From Chitinophagales bacterium (lineage in GTDB: Bacteria; Bacteroidota; Bacteroidia; Chitinophagales; Saprospiraceae): DNA of 32,756 bases. The stretch spans positions 1-32,756 of the forward strand of contig JAIXKS010000023.1 in assembly GCA_026928325.1 (NCBI GenBank), in the 5' to 3' direction. The notes below the pieces were generated by a model. It ran no database searches. It was not told the origin of the DNA and worked only from the letters and a program-made list of their open reading frames with translations. The position numbers and the translations under genes are program-made. Below are positions 20,235-27,651 of this stretch, piece after piece; position 1 is the stretch's first letter, and every line of letters begins with the position of its first letter.

Positions 20235-20278
20235 GAAGCCTCTGGATCAGCTCTGGTTCAGAGGCTTCTATTTTTATT
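20235..20278 (+). terminator. Terminator of the large secreted protein
   Basis: GAAGCCTCTG (20235-20244) pairs perfectly with CAGAGGCTTC (20259-20268) and is followed by TATTTTTATT. It begins 34 nt after the stop codon. Confidence 0.85.
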
Positions 20279-20280
20279 GA

Positions 20281-20886
20281 ATGTGTATTATACAACTTAT
20301 ATGATTTAAGTTGATAATATAGAAAGATAGGCTTAGCACCCTAAATTTAAAAATTGTGTTTTTGGTTCCGATCATGTGAATCGATAATTTCTCAAATATG
20401 AAAATTATATGCTGAAAATCATGTCCAATAAGAAAATTAATATATCTTTGTATTATAAAACAAATTTGGTCAGAATTTTAAGTACTTAAATTTTGTACAA
20501 ATTTGTTTTAAAATCATTTTTACATTAGTTCAATTCATGGATAATATAAAATAATTAGGACAAGAAATAATAATGCAAAAAGCAAGAATTATTATGAAAG
20601 AGTGTATTTTTGTTTGGTTTTATATCTATATTTTGTGTTAACTGTGTTTTTTCATAGGTAAGTATATATCCAGAAGTTGGAATGAATTACAGGCTGTATC
20701 TTCTATGAAATGGTATTGAATGATTATAACAAACATTCCCAAACCATTTATCAAATATTGGGAGATTGTCAATCATATCTCCTATCTTCCCTTTAAAACA
20801 TCTTAATGCTGATTCAAAATACGTATTCGCACCAATCACTCAAAGGTATTTTTGTGATTGATCTGAACGAAACTGATATAGATACT
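20281..20886. other. Gene-poor AT-rich region with one promoter-hairpin module
   Basis: About 600 bp without a convincing gene. At 20443-20450, TATCTTTG is a good -7 box. A nested inverted repeat follows at once, with arms 20456-20467 and 20499-20510 (12 bp, perfect) around a central TTTAAGTACTTAAA. A weak 50-codon minus-strand frame at 20687-20839 was considered and not accepted as a gene. Confidence 0.4.
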
Positions 20887-20919
20887 TTTGTTATATTCTC
20901 ATGAAATGGTGTATCTTTG
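20887..20919 (+). promoter_or_regulatory. Bacteroidota promoter of ruvX-def
   Basis: TTTG (20887-20890) and TATCTTTG (20912-20919) are separated by 21 nt, a full match. The ruvX ATG at 20932 is only 12 nt beyond the -7 box, so the mRNA leader would be just a few nucleotides. Confidence 0.75.
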
Positions 20920-20931
20920 CATTCTTTATTT

Positions 20932-21342
20932 ATGGCAAGAATACTAAGCATAGATTACGGAGCAAAAAGATGTGGATTGGCAGTTACTGATCCATTGCAG
21001 ATTATTGTGTCTGGTTTAGAAACGGTAGAAACCAAAGTTTTAATGGCTTTTTTGGAAACTTATTTGCAGCAAGAAAGCGTTGAAAAGATAGTGATTGGCT
21101 TACCTGTGCATACGGATGGAAATTTTACTTATCTTAAAAGCGATATCGATGCTTTTGCTATTGCATGCAAAAAGAAATTTCCGAATGTTGTTATAGATTT
21201 TGCAGATGAGCAATTTTCGTCCGTACATGCGAAGCGTATTATTATAGAAAGTGGCATTAAAAAGAAAAAAAGACAAGATAAATCCTTAGTTGATAGAATC
21301 AGTGCTGTTGTCATTTTACAGCGTTACTTAAACCATATATAA
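20932..21342 (+). CDS. ruvX: RuvX/YqgF-family RNase H-fold nuclease (putative Holliday junction resolvase)
   Basis: A 136-residue YqgF/RuvX protein, linked in other bacteria to pre-16S rRNA processing and to Holliday-junction resolution. The N-terminal MARILSIDYGAKRCGLAVTD carries the first acidic residue (Asp8) and the DYGxKRxGxA signature. IVIGLPVHTDG, DEQFSS and KSLVDRISAVVILQRYL complete the RNase H-like fold, with the last aspartate in the LVDRISA motif. The start was set at ATG 20932: the frame extends to a TTG at 20917, but that TTG is part of the TATCTTTG promoter box. def starts 2 nt after the stop, so the pair forms an operon. Confidence 0.93.
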   Translation: MARILSIDYGAKRCGLAVTDPLQIIVSGLETVETKVLMAFLETYLQQESVEKIVIGLPVHTDGNFTYLKSDIDAFAIACKKKFPNVVIDFADEQFSSVHAKRIIIESGIKKKKRQDKSLVDRISAVVILQRYLNHI

Positions 21343-21344
21343 GC

Positions 21345-21899
21345 ATGATATTACCTATTTATACATTTGGCCAACCGGTATTAAAAAAGAAAGGTTTAGC
21401 AATTGATAAAAATTACGAGGCGCTTGACGAATTGATTTCGAATATGTACGAAACGATGTATGCTGCCAAAGGTGTAGGGTTGGCTGCACCGCAAATCGGT
21501 CTTAATATCCGTCTATTTATCGTAGATACGATACAAATCATGGAAGGAGGCAAAGAGGATGCTGGTATCAAAAAGGCTTTTATCAATGCTCAAATCCTAG
21601 AAGAATCCGGTGATTTGTGGGCTTATGAAGAAGGATGCCTCAGTATCCCAAATGTGCGAGGAGAAGTCGAACGCCAGCCTATGGTCAAAATCAGATATGA
21701 GGATGAGCAATTTGTCGAACATATCGAAAGCTACGAAGGTATCAATGCAAGAGTGATCCAGCATGAATACGATCATATTGAAGGGATTTTATTTACAGAA
21801 AAGTTAAAACCACTGAAGAAGAAATTAGTGCAGCGCAAGTTGAATGATATCAAAGCAGGAAAGATGGTCGCTGACTACAAGGTGAAAATCATGCGATAA
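21345..21899 (+). CDS. def: Peptide deformylase
   Basis: Metalloenzyme that removes the N-formyl group from nascent proteins. All three family motifs are present: GVGLAAPQ (43-50), EEGCLS with metal ligand Cys98, and HEYDH with ligands His140 and His144 and catalytic Glu141. The 184-residue length is typical, and the C-terminal tail is lysine-rich (KLKPLKKKLVQRKLNDIKAGK). It lies 2 nt after ruvX and is the last gene before an 830-bp repeat-rich gap. Confidence 0.97.
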   Translation: MILPIYTFGQPVLKKKGLAIDKNYEALDELISNMYETMYAAKGVGLAAPQIGLNIRLFIVDTIQIMEGGKEDAGIKKAFINAQILEESGDLWAYEEGCLSIPNVRGEVERQPMVKIRYEDEQFVEHIESYEGINARVIQHEYDHIEGILFTEKLKPLKKKLVQRKLNDIKAGKMVADYKVKIMR

Positions 21900-21951
21900 A
21901 AGTCTAAGAACGGCTATTTTATTGTATGTTGAATTTCAAGTTACCCATACA

Positions 21952-22032
21952 ACTTTTTGTTTCTTTTGTGTCAAGACAAAAGAAAAGAAAGACTGAAAAT
22001 ACTACTTATGAATAGATTTTAAGCCAAAAGTC
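21952..22032 (+). repeat. 81-bp direct repeat, left copy
   Basis: Matches 22522-22602 with 3 mismatches in 81 bp (offset exactly 570). It contains a 9-bp perfect hairpin, TTCTTTTGT (21961-21969) with ACAAAAGAA, around the loop GTCAAG. It lies 53 bp after the def stop. It does not code for an accepted protein. Confidence 0.8.
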
Positions 22033-22312
22033 TAAAAAGTGAATTATTTGAATTTAATATTTGTGTTAAATCTTCACTTGTTTAGCTAATTGCCTCAGGC
22101 TACCTGAACAGCACTACTTTATTATGAAGACTTTTAAAACTTGTTAATACCAAATTTAAGCCGGCCTTAGCGGGTCATCCGTTAAAAAATCATGGAATAA
22201 AAACGTTAAAAATTTAAAACTGTTTGAGCCTATTCATAGTAAAATCGAGAGAAGAAGGCCAAGTTGGCGAAAATGGTCAACCGAAACCGGTTACACTAGG
22301 GCGAGTTTTTTG
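22033..22312. other. Gene-free stretch between repeat elements
   Basis: About 280 bp between the left 81-bp repeat and the palindromic element. I see no credible ORF, no promoter match and no RNA gene. It is bounded on both sides by repeats, so it may be part of a larger composite insertion. Confidence 0.4.
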
Positions 22313-22473
22313 ATACGAAAGTGATTTTTGAATCAGTCCAAAGATTCATGCTAAAAAATATCATAGTTCAAGGCAGAAAACACAGACATAGCCATTGCTA
22401 TGTCGAGTATTTCTAACGCAGAAATCGGATATTTTTAATGAAGAATGGGCTTATTTGAATGTCACTTTCGTAT
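22313..22473 (+). repeat. 161-bp palindromic dispersed repeat, copy B
   Basis: A symmetric, imperfect palindrome. The 12-bp ends ATACGAAAGTGA (22313-22324) and TCACTTTCGTAT (22462-22473) are perfect inverted repeats. Inner arms AAAAATATC (22354-22362) and GATATTTTT (22428-22436) also pair. The centre is a perfect hairpin, GACATAGC (22385-22392) with GCTATGTC (22397-22404). The 51-nt core 22368-22418 aligns with copy A (101-151, opposite strand) at 41 of 51 positions. This is the layout of a MITE-like or BIME-like element without a coding region. Confidence 0.75.
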
Positions 22474-22521
22474 TATATTAGTTTTTATGCAATGATTTTA
22501 GGATGAACCGGTACAGCCTTG

Positions 22522-22602
22522 ACTTTTTGTTTCTTTTGTGTCAAGACAAAAGAAAAGAGAGACTGAAAATATCACTTATGAATAGATTTTAAGCCAAAAG
22601 TC
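22522..22602 (+). repeat. 81-bp direct repeat, right copy
   Basis: Second copy of 21952-22032, same orientation, 3 mismatches. The two copies bracket the palindromic element at 22313-22473. The hairpin arms are unchanged. Confidence 0.8.
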
Positions 22603-22727
22603 AAAACAATTTCACCATTTTCTCCAACTCGACAAATCTAACGAATCCACGAATCCACACCTGGCTACAAGAAGTTATGACCACTGCACTAATATGGGCT
22701 AGTCGGCTAAAATGATGAAATAAGCTT

Positions 22728-23375
22728 TTATTTTCTACCGAAATCGGCCGGAATTTCTCCCAAAATCTCTGTCTCCCATTTGATGATGGGATTTTTCCAC
22801 GTATGTGTTTTGAGCCATGACTCGGCGCGATGGATGAGCTCGAAGAGTTCTTCGTTATGTTTTGTCAAAGCTAAGGTAGTTTTAGCTTTTTTGTTTTTAA
22901 CCCAACTGATTGCTGTTTTCGAATCCGTATAAATCGTGGTGTGATCGTTGCCCAATTTATGCAACATAGCAAGGGCATGAACTAAAGCAAGAAATTCGCC
23001 GATGTTGTTGGTTCCATCTCGGAAAGGACCTTGGTGAAAAATACGCGTTTTAGAAATCGTATTGACGCCTTGATACTCCATGAGTCCTGGATTTCCACTG
23101 CAAGCGGCATCGACAGAAATGCTGTCGCTAATGATTTTTTGAGCAACTTTTGGGTGGTTGGCGTTGTTTTTAGAATTGGTTTTTGAGGGTTGAGCTTGAG
23201 CAATAACTTGTTGGTAGCCTAGCTTAAAAGCATACTCAGCTTCTGCTTGCGTTTCAAAAGCTTTGTATTTCGCAGCCGGAAAACCATGGATTTGTTGTTG
23301 GCAGGCTTCCCAGGTTGGGTAGATACCCGGTATGTGACCTTGCCATACCACATAAAATTTTTGTTTCTTTGCCAA
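22728..23375 (-). CDS. Ribonuclease H with N-terminal viroplasmin (hybrid-binding) domain
   Basis: Type 1 RNase H that cleaves RNA in RNA-DNA hybrids. Residues about 5-52 (KFYVVWQGHIPGIYPTWEAC) form the viroplasmin/HBD domain, followed by a polar linker (60-80) and the nuclease domain from about 85. The four carboxylates are present: Asp89 (SVDAACSGNPG), Glu127 (NIGEFLAL), Asp151 (YTDSKTAISW) and Asp211 (ADFGRK). The 215-residue length suits this domain pair, known from Bacteroidota and eukaryotes. Transcription is divergent from tatD. A -7 box, TAACTTTG (minus strand, 23401-23408), ends one base before the tatD start codon, so the two promoters must overlap closely. Confidence 0.93.
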   Translation of the reverse strand: MAKKQKFYVVWQGHIPGIYPTWEACQQQIHGFPAAKYKAFETQAEAEYAFKLGYQQVIAQAQPSKTNSKNNANHPKVAQKIISDSISVDAACSGNPGLMEYQGVNTISKTRIFHQGPFRDGTNNIGEFLALVHALAMLHKLGNDHTTIYTDSKTAISWVKNKKAKTTLALTKHNEELFELIHRAESWLKTHTWKNPIIKWETEILGEIPADFGRK

Positions 23376-23400
23376 GAATTTGAAGTTTTTAATAAAAACA

Positions 23401-23408
23401 CAAAGTTA
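23401..23408 (-). promoter_or_regulatory. Bacteroidota -7 box for the RNase H gene
   Basis: TAACTTTG on the minus strand lies 25 nt upstream of the ATG at 23375. It abuts the tatD ATG at 23409 on the other strand, so RNA polymerase bound here would cover the tatD start. Confidence 0.55.
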
Positions 23409-24170
23409 ATGTTTATAGATACACACGCCCATATTTACACAGAAGAATTTGATGAAGATCGGGATTTGATGATTATGAATGCTTTCAATCAAGGAGTTAA
23501 GCAGATATTTATGCCCAATATTGATGAAAGCTCTATAGATGCGATGCTAGAAGTGGCCAGCAAACATGTATCTTGTTATCCCATGATGGGTCTGCATCCT
23601 TGTTCTGTAAAGGAAAATTATAAAGAAGTGTTGGATATGGTAGAAAAGTATCTATCGACACAAAAATTTTATGGTGTAGGCGAAATCGGCATTGACTTAT
23701 ATTGGGACAAGACTTTTACCGATGAACAAATCGAGGCCTTTCGCAGGCAGATCCACCTTGCTAAAGACTTGGACTTGCCTTTTGTGATCCATTCTAGAGA
23801 TTCGCTAGATCTAACGATTAGTATCGTCGAGTCACTCCAAGATGGCCATTTGAAAGGCATCTTCCATTGTTTTAATGGTACGCCTGAGCAGGCCAAGCGG
23901 ATTATGGATTTAGGTTTTTTTATGGGTATCGGTGGCGTGATAACCTATAAAAACGCCGGTGTGGCTGAGGTCGTAGCCGATATCCCGATGGAATACCTCG
24001 TACTAGAAACAGATGCGCCGTACCTTAGTCCGGTACCCTTCAGAGGCAAGCGCAATGAACCGGCCTATATCCTCAAGGTGGCAGAAAAACTGGCAGATTT
24101 AAAAGCGCTATCTGTCGATGAGGTAGCTCGAAAAACGACGACTAATGCCTTATCGATATTTGAAGTTTGA
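23409..24170 (+). CDS. TatD-family metal-dependent hydrolase (DNase)
   Basis: A 253-residue TIM-barrel metallohydrolase of the TatD family, known for 3'-5' exonuclease or AP-endonuclease activity in DNA repair. Metal-site residues are in place: DTHAH with His6 and His8, GEIGIDLYW with Glu92, HSRD with His128, FHCF with His153 and ETDAPYL with Asp202. The start was set at ATG 23409, which begins MFIDTHAHIY as in the family. The open frame continues upstream to 23247, but that part overlaps the RNase H gene on the other strand and is not TatD-like. It converges with serA, with only 14 nt between the stops. Confidence 0.95.
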   Translation: MFIDTHAHIYTEEFDEDRDLMIMNAFNQGVKQIFMPNIDESSIDAMLEVASKHVSCYPMMGLHPCSVKENYKEVLDMVEKYLSTQKFYGVGEIGIDLYWDKTFTDEQIEAFRRQIHLAKDLDLPFVIHSRDSLDLTISIVESLQDGHLKGIFHCFNGTPEQAKRIMDLGFFMGIGGVITYKNAGVAEVVADIPMEYLVLETDAPYLSPVPFRGKRNEPAYILKVAEKLADLKALSVDEVARKTTTNALSIFEV

Positions 24171-24184
24171 CTCTAACGACTCGA

Positions 24185-25135
24185 TTATTTATTCCCGCTA
24201 AGGGCTTGGATCACCTTTGTAGCAAGTTCGGCACCTATCTTTTCTTGTGCTTCTAACGTAGCTGCACCGATATGAGGCGAGAGTGATACTCTAGGATGCG
24301 TCAATAAGTCCTTATTGGGCGAGGGTTCGTTTTGATATACATCCAAACCGGCAGCTGCGACCTTGCCACTTTCGAGGGCTGCGAGTAGGTCGGCTTCATG
24401 GATGACATCGCCTCGACTACAATTGATGATGATAACGCCGTCTTTCATAGCGTCGAAAGCGGATTGGTCAAGGATGGGTTTTCCGATAGATGGCGTGTGT
24501 AGCGATATTATATCGGCATCTTCGAGCACATCATTGAAGTCAACGGTTGATAAATCGACGTACATACCCAGACCTACCGGACCAATCGCCAAGGTAGCCT
24601 TAGCAATATAAGGATCTGTTGCCAAGACATTCATACCCATGCCGAGTGCACATCTTGCCATTTCTTGGCCTATTCTGCCGAAACCAATAATGCCGAGGGT
24701 TTTGCCTTCGAGCTCCAAGCCACCACCAAAAGATTTTTTTAATTGATTAAAATGGCTATCTCCAATGGTCGGCATCTGACGATTGGATTGGTGTAAAAAG
24801 CGTGCAAGCGTAAGGATGTGACCCATGGCTAATTCGGCTACTGAACGTGAAGAAGCTTCGGGCGTATTGATGACGGTGATACCTTGGGCTTGTGCATACT
24901 TGACGTCGATATTGTCGAGGCCGACACCACCTCTGCCGATGACCTTTAGATTTGGTGCAGCATCGATGACTTCCTTATTGATCTTGGTTGCACTTCTGAC
25001 ACAGATAGCGTCGTACTCATGGAGGCGATCTATCAACTGGCTTTGATCGATTTTGTTCATGTCCACCGTAAAGCCGGCATTTTCTAGTAACTCCTTGCCG
25101 ATTGGCTCTATTCCATCATTAATCAGAATCTTCAT
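24185..25135 (-). CDS. serA: D-3-phosphoglycerate dehydrogenase, short form
   Basis: NAD-dependent 2-hydroxyacid dehydrogenase, most likely the first enzyme of serine synthesis (3-phosphoglycerate to 3-phosphohydroxypyruvate). The nucleotide-binding motif is GIIGFGRIGQEMA (148-160). The catalytic set is Arg241 (CSRGDVIHE), Glu270 (YQNEPSP) and His288 (SPHIGAAT). GRGGVGLDNID (68-78) is the SerA-like substrate loop. At 316 residues it lacks the C-terminal ACT domain, so serine feedback through that domain is not expected. Another 2-hydroxyacid dehydrogenase specificity is possible. A -7 box, TACTTTTG, lies on the minus strand at 25162-25169. Confidence 0.88.
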   Translation of the reverse strand: MKILINDGIEPIGKELLENAGFTVDMNKIDQSQLIDRLHEYDAICVRSATKINKEVIDAAPNLKVIGRGGVGLDNIDVKYAQAQGITVINTPEASSRSVAELAMGHILTLARFLHQSNRQMPTIGDSHFNQLKKSFGGGLELEGKTLGIIGFGRIGQEMARCALGMGMNVLATDPYIAKATLAIGPVGLGMYVDLSTVDFNDVLEDADIISLHTPSIGKPILDQSAFDAMKDGVIIINCSRGDVIHEADLLAALESGKVAAAGLDVYQNEPSPNKDLLTHPRVSLSPHIGAATLEAQEKIGAELATKVIQALSGNK

Positions 25136-25161
25136 GTGTAGCAGGATTTAAAAATGAGCTG

Positions 25162-25169
25162 CAAAAGTA
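25162..25169 (-). promoter_or_regulatory. Bacteroidota -7 box for serA
   Basis: TACTTTTG on the minus strand fits TAnnTTTG and lies 26 nt before the ATG at 25135. No clean -33 TTTG is seen at 19-21 nt. Confidence 0.5.
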
Positions 25170-25230
25170 GATACAAAACAGAGATTAATGACTATGCAAA
25201 GCGGTGTTTTTGAAATAATTAACGTAATGC

Positions 25231-25250
25231 AAAAACGAAACGATTGTTTC
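25231..25250 (-). terminator. Weak terminator of the hsd operon
   Basis: On the minus strand, GAAAC (25250-25246) pairs with GTTTC (25241-25237) around AATC, then G and TTTTT (25235-25231). The stem is only 5 bp, but it lies 26 nt past the hsdM stop with a T run in the right place. Confidence 0.35.
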
Positions 25251-25275
25251 ATTTGCAAGTTGCTTAATGGTGATG

Positions 25276-26886
25276 CTAAATGGTTTTTAGGCCTAATTCT
25301 TTTAAAAATTCATTGTGTTTATCCGTACTCGATTTGATTTGCTGATTAATAGCGCTTAATTCTGTATGCACTGCTTCCAAGTCAATTTGTACCTCATCTT
25401 CTGTTGTACTCACATATCTTGAAATATTCAGATTATATCCGTTCTTTTCAATCTCCTCCATCGAAACTTTGCGAGCATACCGCTCTCTTTCGCTTCTGAA
25501 TTTGTAAGTTTCAACAATGCTTTGAATGTGTTCTTCGCTTAATGAATTTTGCCTTTTCCCTTTTTCAAAATGTTCTGCTGCATTGATGAATAATACATCT
25601 TCTTGCTTTTTACATTTCTTCAAAACTAAGATGCAAACCGGAATACCTGTCGAGTAAAACAAATTACTTGGCAAACCAATAACGGTGTCAATATGATTGT
25701 CTTTCAGTAATTTGGTGCGGATTCGTTCTTCTGCACCACCACGAAACAAAACGCCGTGTGGCAAGATAATTGCCATTGTTCCTTCTTTTGCTAAAAAGTG
25801 AAATCCGTGCAAGAGAAAAGAAAAGTCAGCGGCTGATTTGGGTGCTAAACCATAACTTTTGAAACGAAAATCTTCACCCATAGCTTCGTTGGGTTCCCAA
25901 CGCAAACTAAATGGCGGATTGGCTACAATGGCATCAAATTCTGTCTTTTTGCTTGGGTTCATTTCGTTGAGCAAATCCCATTGATTGAGCAAAGTATCTC
26001 CGTGAAATATTTCAAACTCGGTGTCTTTCATTCCGTGCAAGAGCATATTCATTCGTGCAAGGTTGTAGGTGGTTATGTTTTTTTCCTGACCGTATATTTT
26101 GCCGATAGTACCGCCATTTTCTTTCATTCGTTTCCGAACATTCAACAACAAAGAACCCGAACCGCAAGCCATATCCATCACCTTTTCCAATTTGTCTTTT
26201 TTGCCTGTTTCCGGGTTTTGGCTGTCTAAGGTTACGATTTCCGAAAGAATGGTAGAAATTTGTTGCGGTGTATAAAATTCTCCTGCTTTCTTTCCCGAAC
26301 CTGCTGCAAACTGACCTATCAAATATTCATAAGCATCGCCCAAACTGTCCGCATCGGTAGAAAAATCGGCAATGCCTTCCGCTATCTTTTGAATGATAAC
26401 ACACAATTTTTTATTCCTGTCGGCAGCGGTTTTGCCTAACTTCTCAGAGTTGAGGTTAATCTCTGAGAACAAGCCTTGGAAAGAGCTGTCAAAAGATTCG
26501 TTTTCGATAAATCTGAAACCTGCCTCTAAAGTGGACAACAGTTCATCATCTTGGATTCGAGCCATCTCTGAAATATTGCTCCAAAGGTGTTCCGGCTTGA
26601 TAACATAATGCACTTTTCGCCGCATTTGTTGTTCAAAATCGGCAGTGTCTTTTGGATTTTCGGCATACCAAACCGACAAAGACGTGCGATTATCGTCTGC
26701 TTTCAAAACAGGATAATCTCTACCCAATTCTTTTTTGGTAGCTTCTTCGTAATTGAAAGATAGATAACGAAGAAAGAGAAACGAAAGCATATAATCTCGA
26801 AAATCATCTGCATTCATTGCACCTCGCAGGCTGTCTGCTATATCCCAAAGGGTTTTTCCTAATTGTTGTTGGTCTTTTTGTGTCAT
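25276..26886 (-). CDS. hsdM: Type I restriction-modification methyltransferase subunit HsdM
   Basis: N6-adenine DNA methyltransferase subunit of a type I system; with HsdS it modifies the recognition site. The N-terminal HsdM helical domain (about 8-130; LGKTLWDIADSLRGAMNADDFRDYML) is followed by the methylase core. There, AGEFYTPQQI (201-210), SAM-binding motif I DMACGSGSLL (238-247) and catalytic NPPF (323-326) are all intact. The C-terminal part contains LPHGVLFRGGAEERIR and the usual end helices. The 536-residue length is normal. The ATG lies 3 nt after the stop of the RAYT reading frame, so it is transcribed as the last gene of the hsdR-to-hsdM operon. Confidence 0.96.
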   Translation of the reverse strand: MTQKDQQQLGKTLWDIADSLRGAMNADDFRDYMLSFLFLRYLSFNYEEATKKELGRDYPVLKADDNRTSLSVWYAENPKDTADFEQQMRRKVHYVIKPEHLWSNISEMARIQDDELLSTLEAGFRFIENESFDSSFQGLFSEINLNSEKLGKTAADRNKKLCVIIQKIAEGIADFSTDADSLGDAYEYLIGQFAAGSGKKAGEFYTPQQISTILSEIVTLDSQNPETGKKDKLEKVMDMACGSGSLLLNVRKRMKENGGTIGKIYGQEKNITTYNLARMNMLLHGMKDTEFEIFHGDTLLNQWDLLNEMNPSKKTEFDAIVANPPFSLRWEPNEAMGEDFRFKSYGLAPKSAADFSFLLHGFHFLAKEGTMAIILPHGVLFRGGAEERIRTKLLKDNHIDTVIGLPSNLFYSTGIPVCILVLKKCKKQEDVLFINAAEHFEKGKRQNSLSEEHIQSIVETYKFRSERERYARKVSMEEIEKNGYNLNISRYVSTTEDEVQIDLEAVHTELSAINQQIKSSTDKHNEFLKELGLKTI

Positions 26887-27183
26887 CGTTTATTCGTTGA
26901 AAAATTTGTCTTCCTGCCAATTGGCAGGATTGTTTATAATGTAATTATTGATGTGTTGGAATGATTTATCATCACGAATAATGTGGTCGTGAAAACGGGT
27001 TTGCCACGTGAAATCAAAACCCAAACGATGGGCGTGTTTTGTCACGGCAGATTTGTATGACCCCACAATGGACGATATGGAATTTTTACCGATGTTTTGA
27101 AACCGTTGTTGGCCAATGGTTTTTTGTTCGATTTGGGTGAATGGCGTTGGTTGTTCCGTTTGGTTGGATGGCGTGGATGGATT

Positions 27184-27279
27184 GGGTTGGATGGGTTGGA
27201 TGGGTTGGATGGGTTGGATGGGTTGGATGGGTCGGATGGGTTGGATGGGTCGGATGGGTTGGATGGGTCGGATGGGTCG
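27184..27279 (+). repeat. Tandem 9-bp repeat, about 10.7 copies
   Basis: The unit is GGGTTGGAT, with GGGTCGGAT variants in the later copies. It lies inside the RAYT gene, and in the transposase frame it reads as Pro-Ser-Asn/Asp repeats. The unit is a multiple of three, so copy-number change alone keeps the frame. Confidence 0.95.
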
Positions 27280-27297
27280 TAGAGACAGGGCATGCCC
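27279..27297 (+). repeat. Partial REP-like palindrome inside the RAYT gene
   Basis: GTAG (27279-27282) followed by AGACAGGGCATGCCC. Bases 27284-27297 equal the first 14 of the 18-bp palindrome GACAGGGCATGCCCTGTC found whole in hsdR. A 5' GTAG before the stem is the known hallmark of REP sequences recognised by RAYTs. It sits exactly between the two tandem arrays. Confidence 0.6.
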
Positions 27298-27365
27298 CCA
27301 TTTTCATTGTTGCCCCCATTTTCATTGTTGCCCCCATTTTCATTGTTGCCCCCATTTTCATCGTT
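27294..27365 (+). repeat. Tandem 18-bp repeat, 4 copies
   Basis: The unit is GCCCCCATTTTCATTGTT (27294-27311 onward), perfect in three copies, with one T-to-C change in the fourth. In the transposase frame it encodes a six-residue Asn/Glu/Gly repeat (NENGGN). Confidence 0.95.
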
Positions 27366-27651
27366 GTGCCCGTTGATATTGTTGTTATCATCGGTAATAA
27401 TTATAACACCGTGAATATGATTGGGCATTACCACAAATTCGGCCAATTCCACATTTTGTGAATGATTTTTTATTTCGTACCACAATACATCAGCAATAAC
27501 ACCCGTATGTGATAATTGCATTTGTCCGTTTTTAATTTCACCAAAATAATGCAAACGGTTTTTGGTACAAATGGTTATGAAATATGCACCCGCCCAACGA
27601 TAATCCCAATTTTGTAATCGGGTGGAAGGTATGCGATATTTGTTTTGAAAT

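Noticed and set aside
20687-20839. 50-codon minus-strand frame with protein-like composition, extendable upstream by assuming a one-base indel
   Set aside because: It has a GTG start only, no promoter match, no recognisable family, and the extension needs an assumed frameshift. It may be a gene remnant, but the evidence is too thin.
27184-27365. Possible CRISPR array or slippage-type phase-variation switch
   Set aside because: The repeats are contiguous without spacers, so it is not a CRISPR array. Units of 9 and 18 bp are multiples of three, so simple gain or loss of units cannot switch the reading frame.
27097-27461. Plus-strand ORFs rich in Gly-Trp-Met and Cys-Pro-His repeats
   Set aside because: They are translations of the 9-bp and 18-bp tandem arrays on the wrong strand, opposite the RAYT gene.
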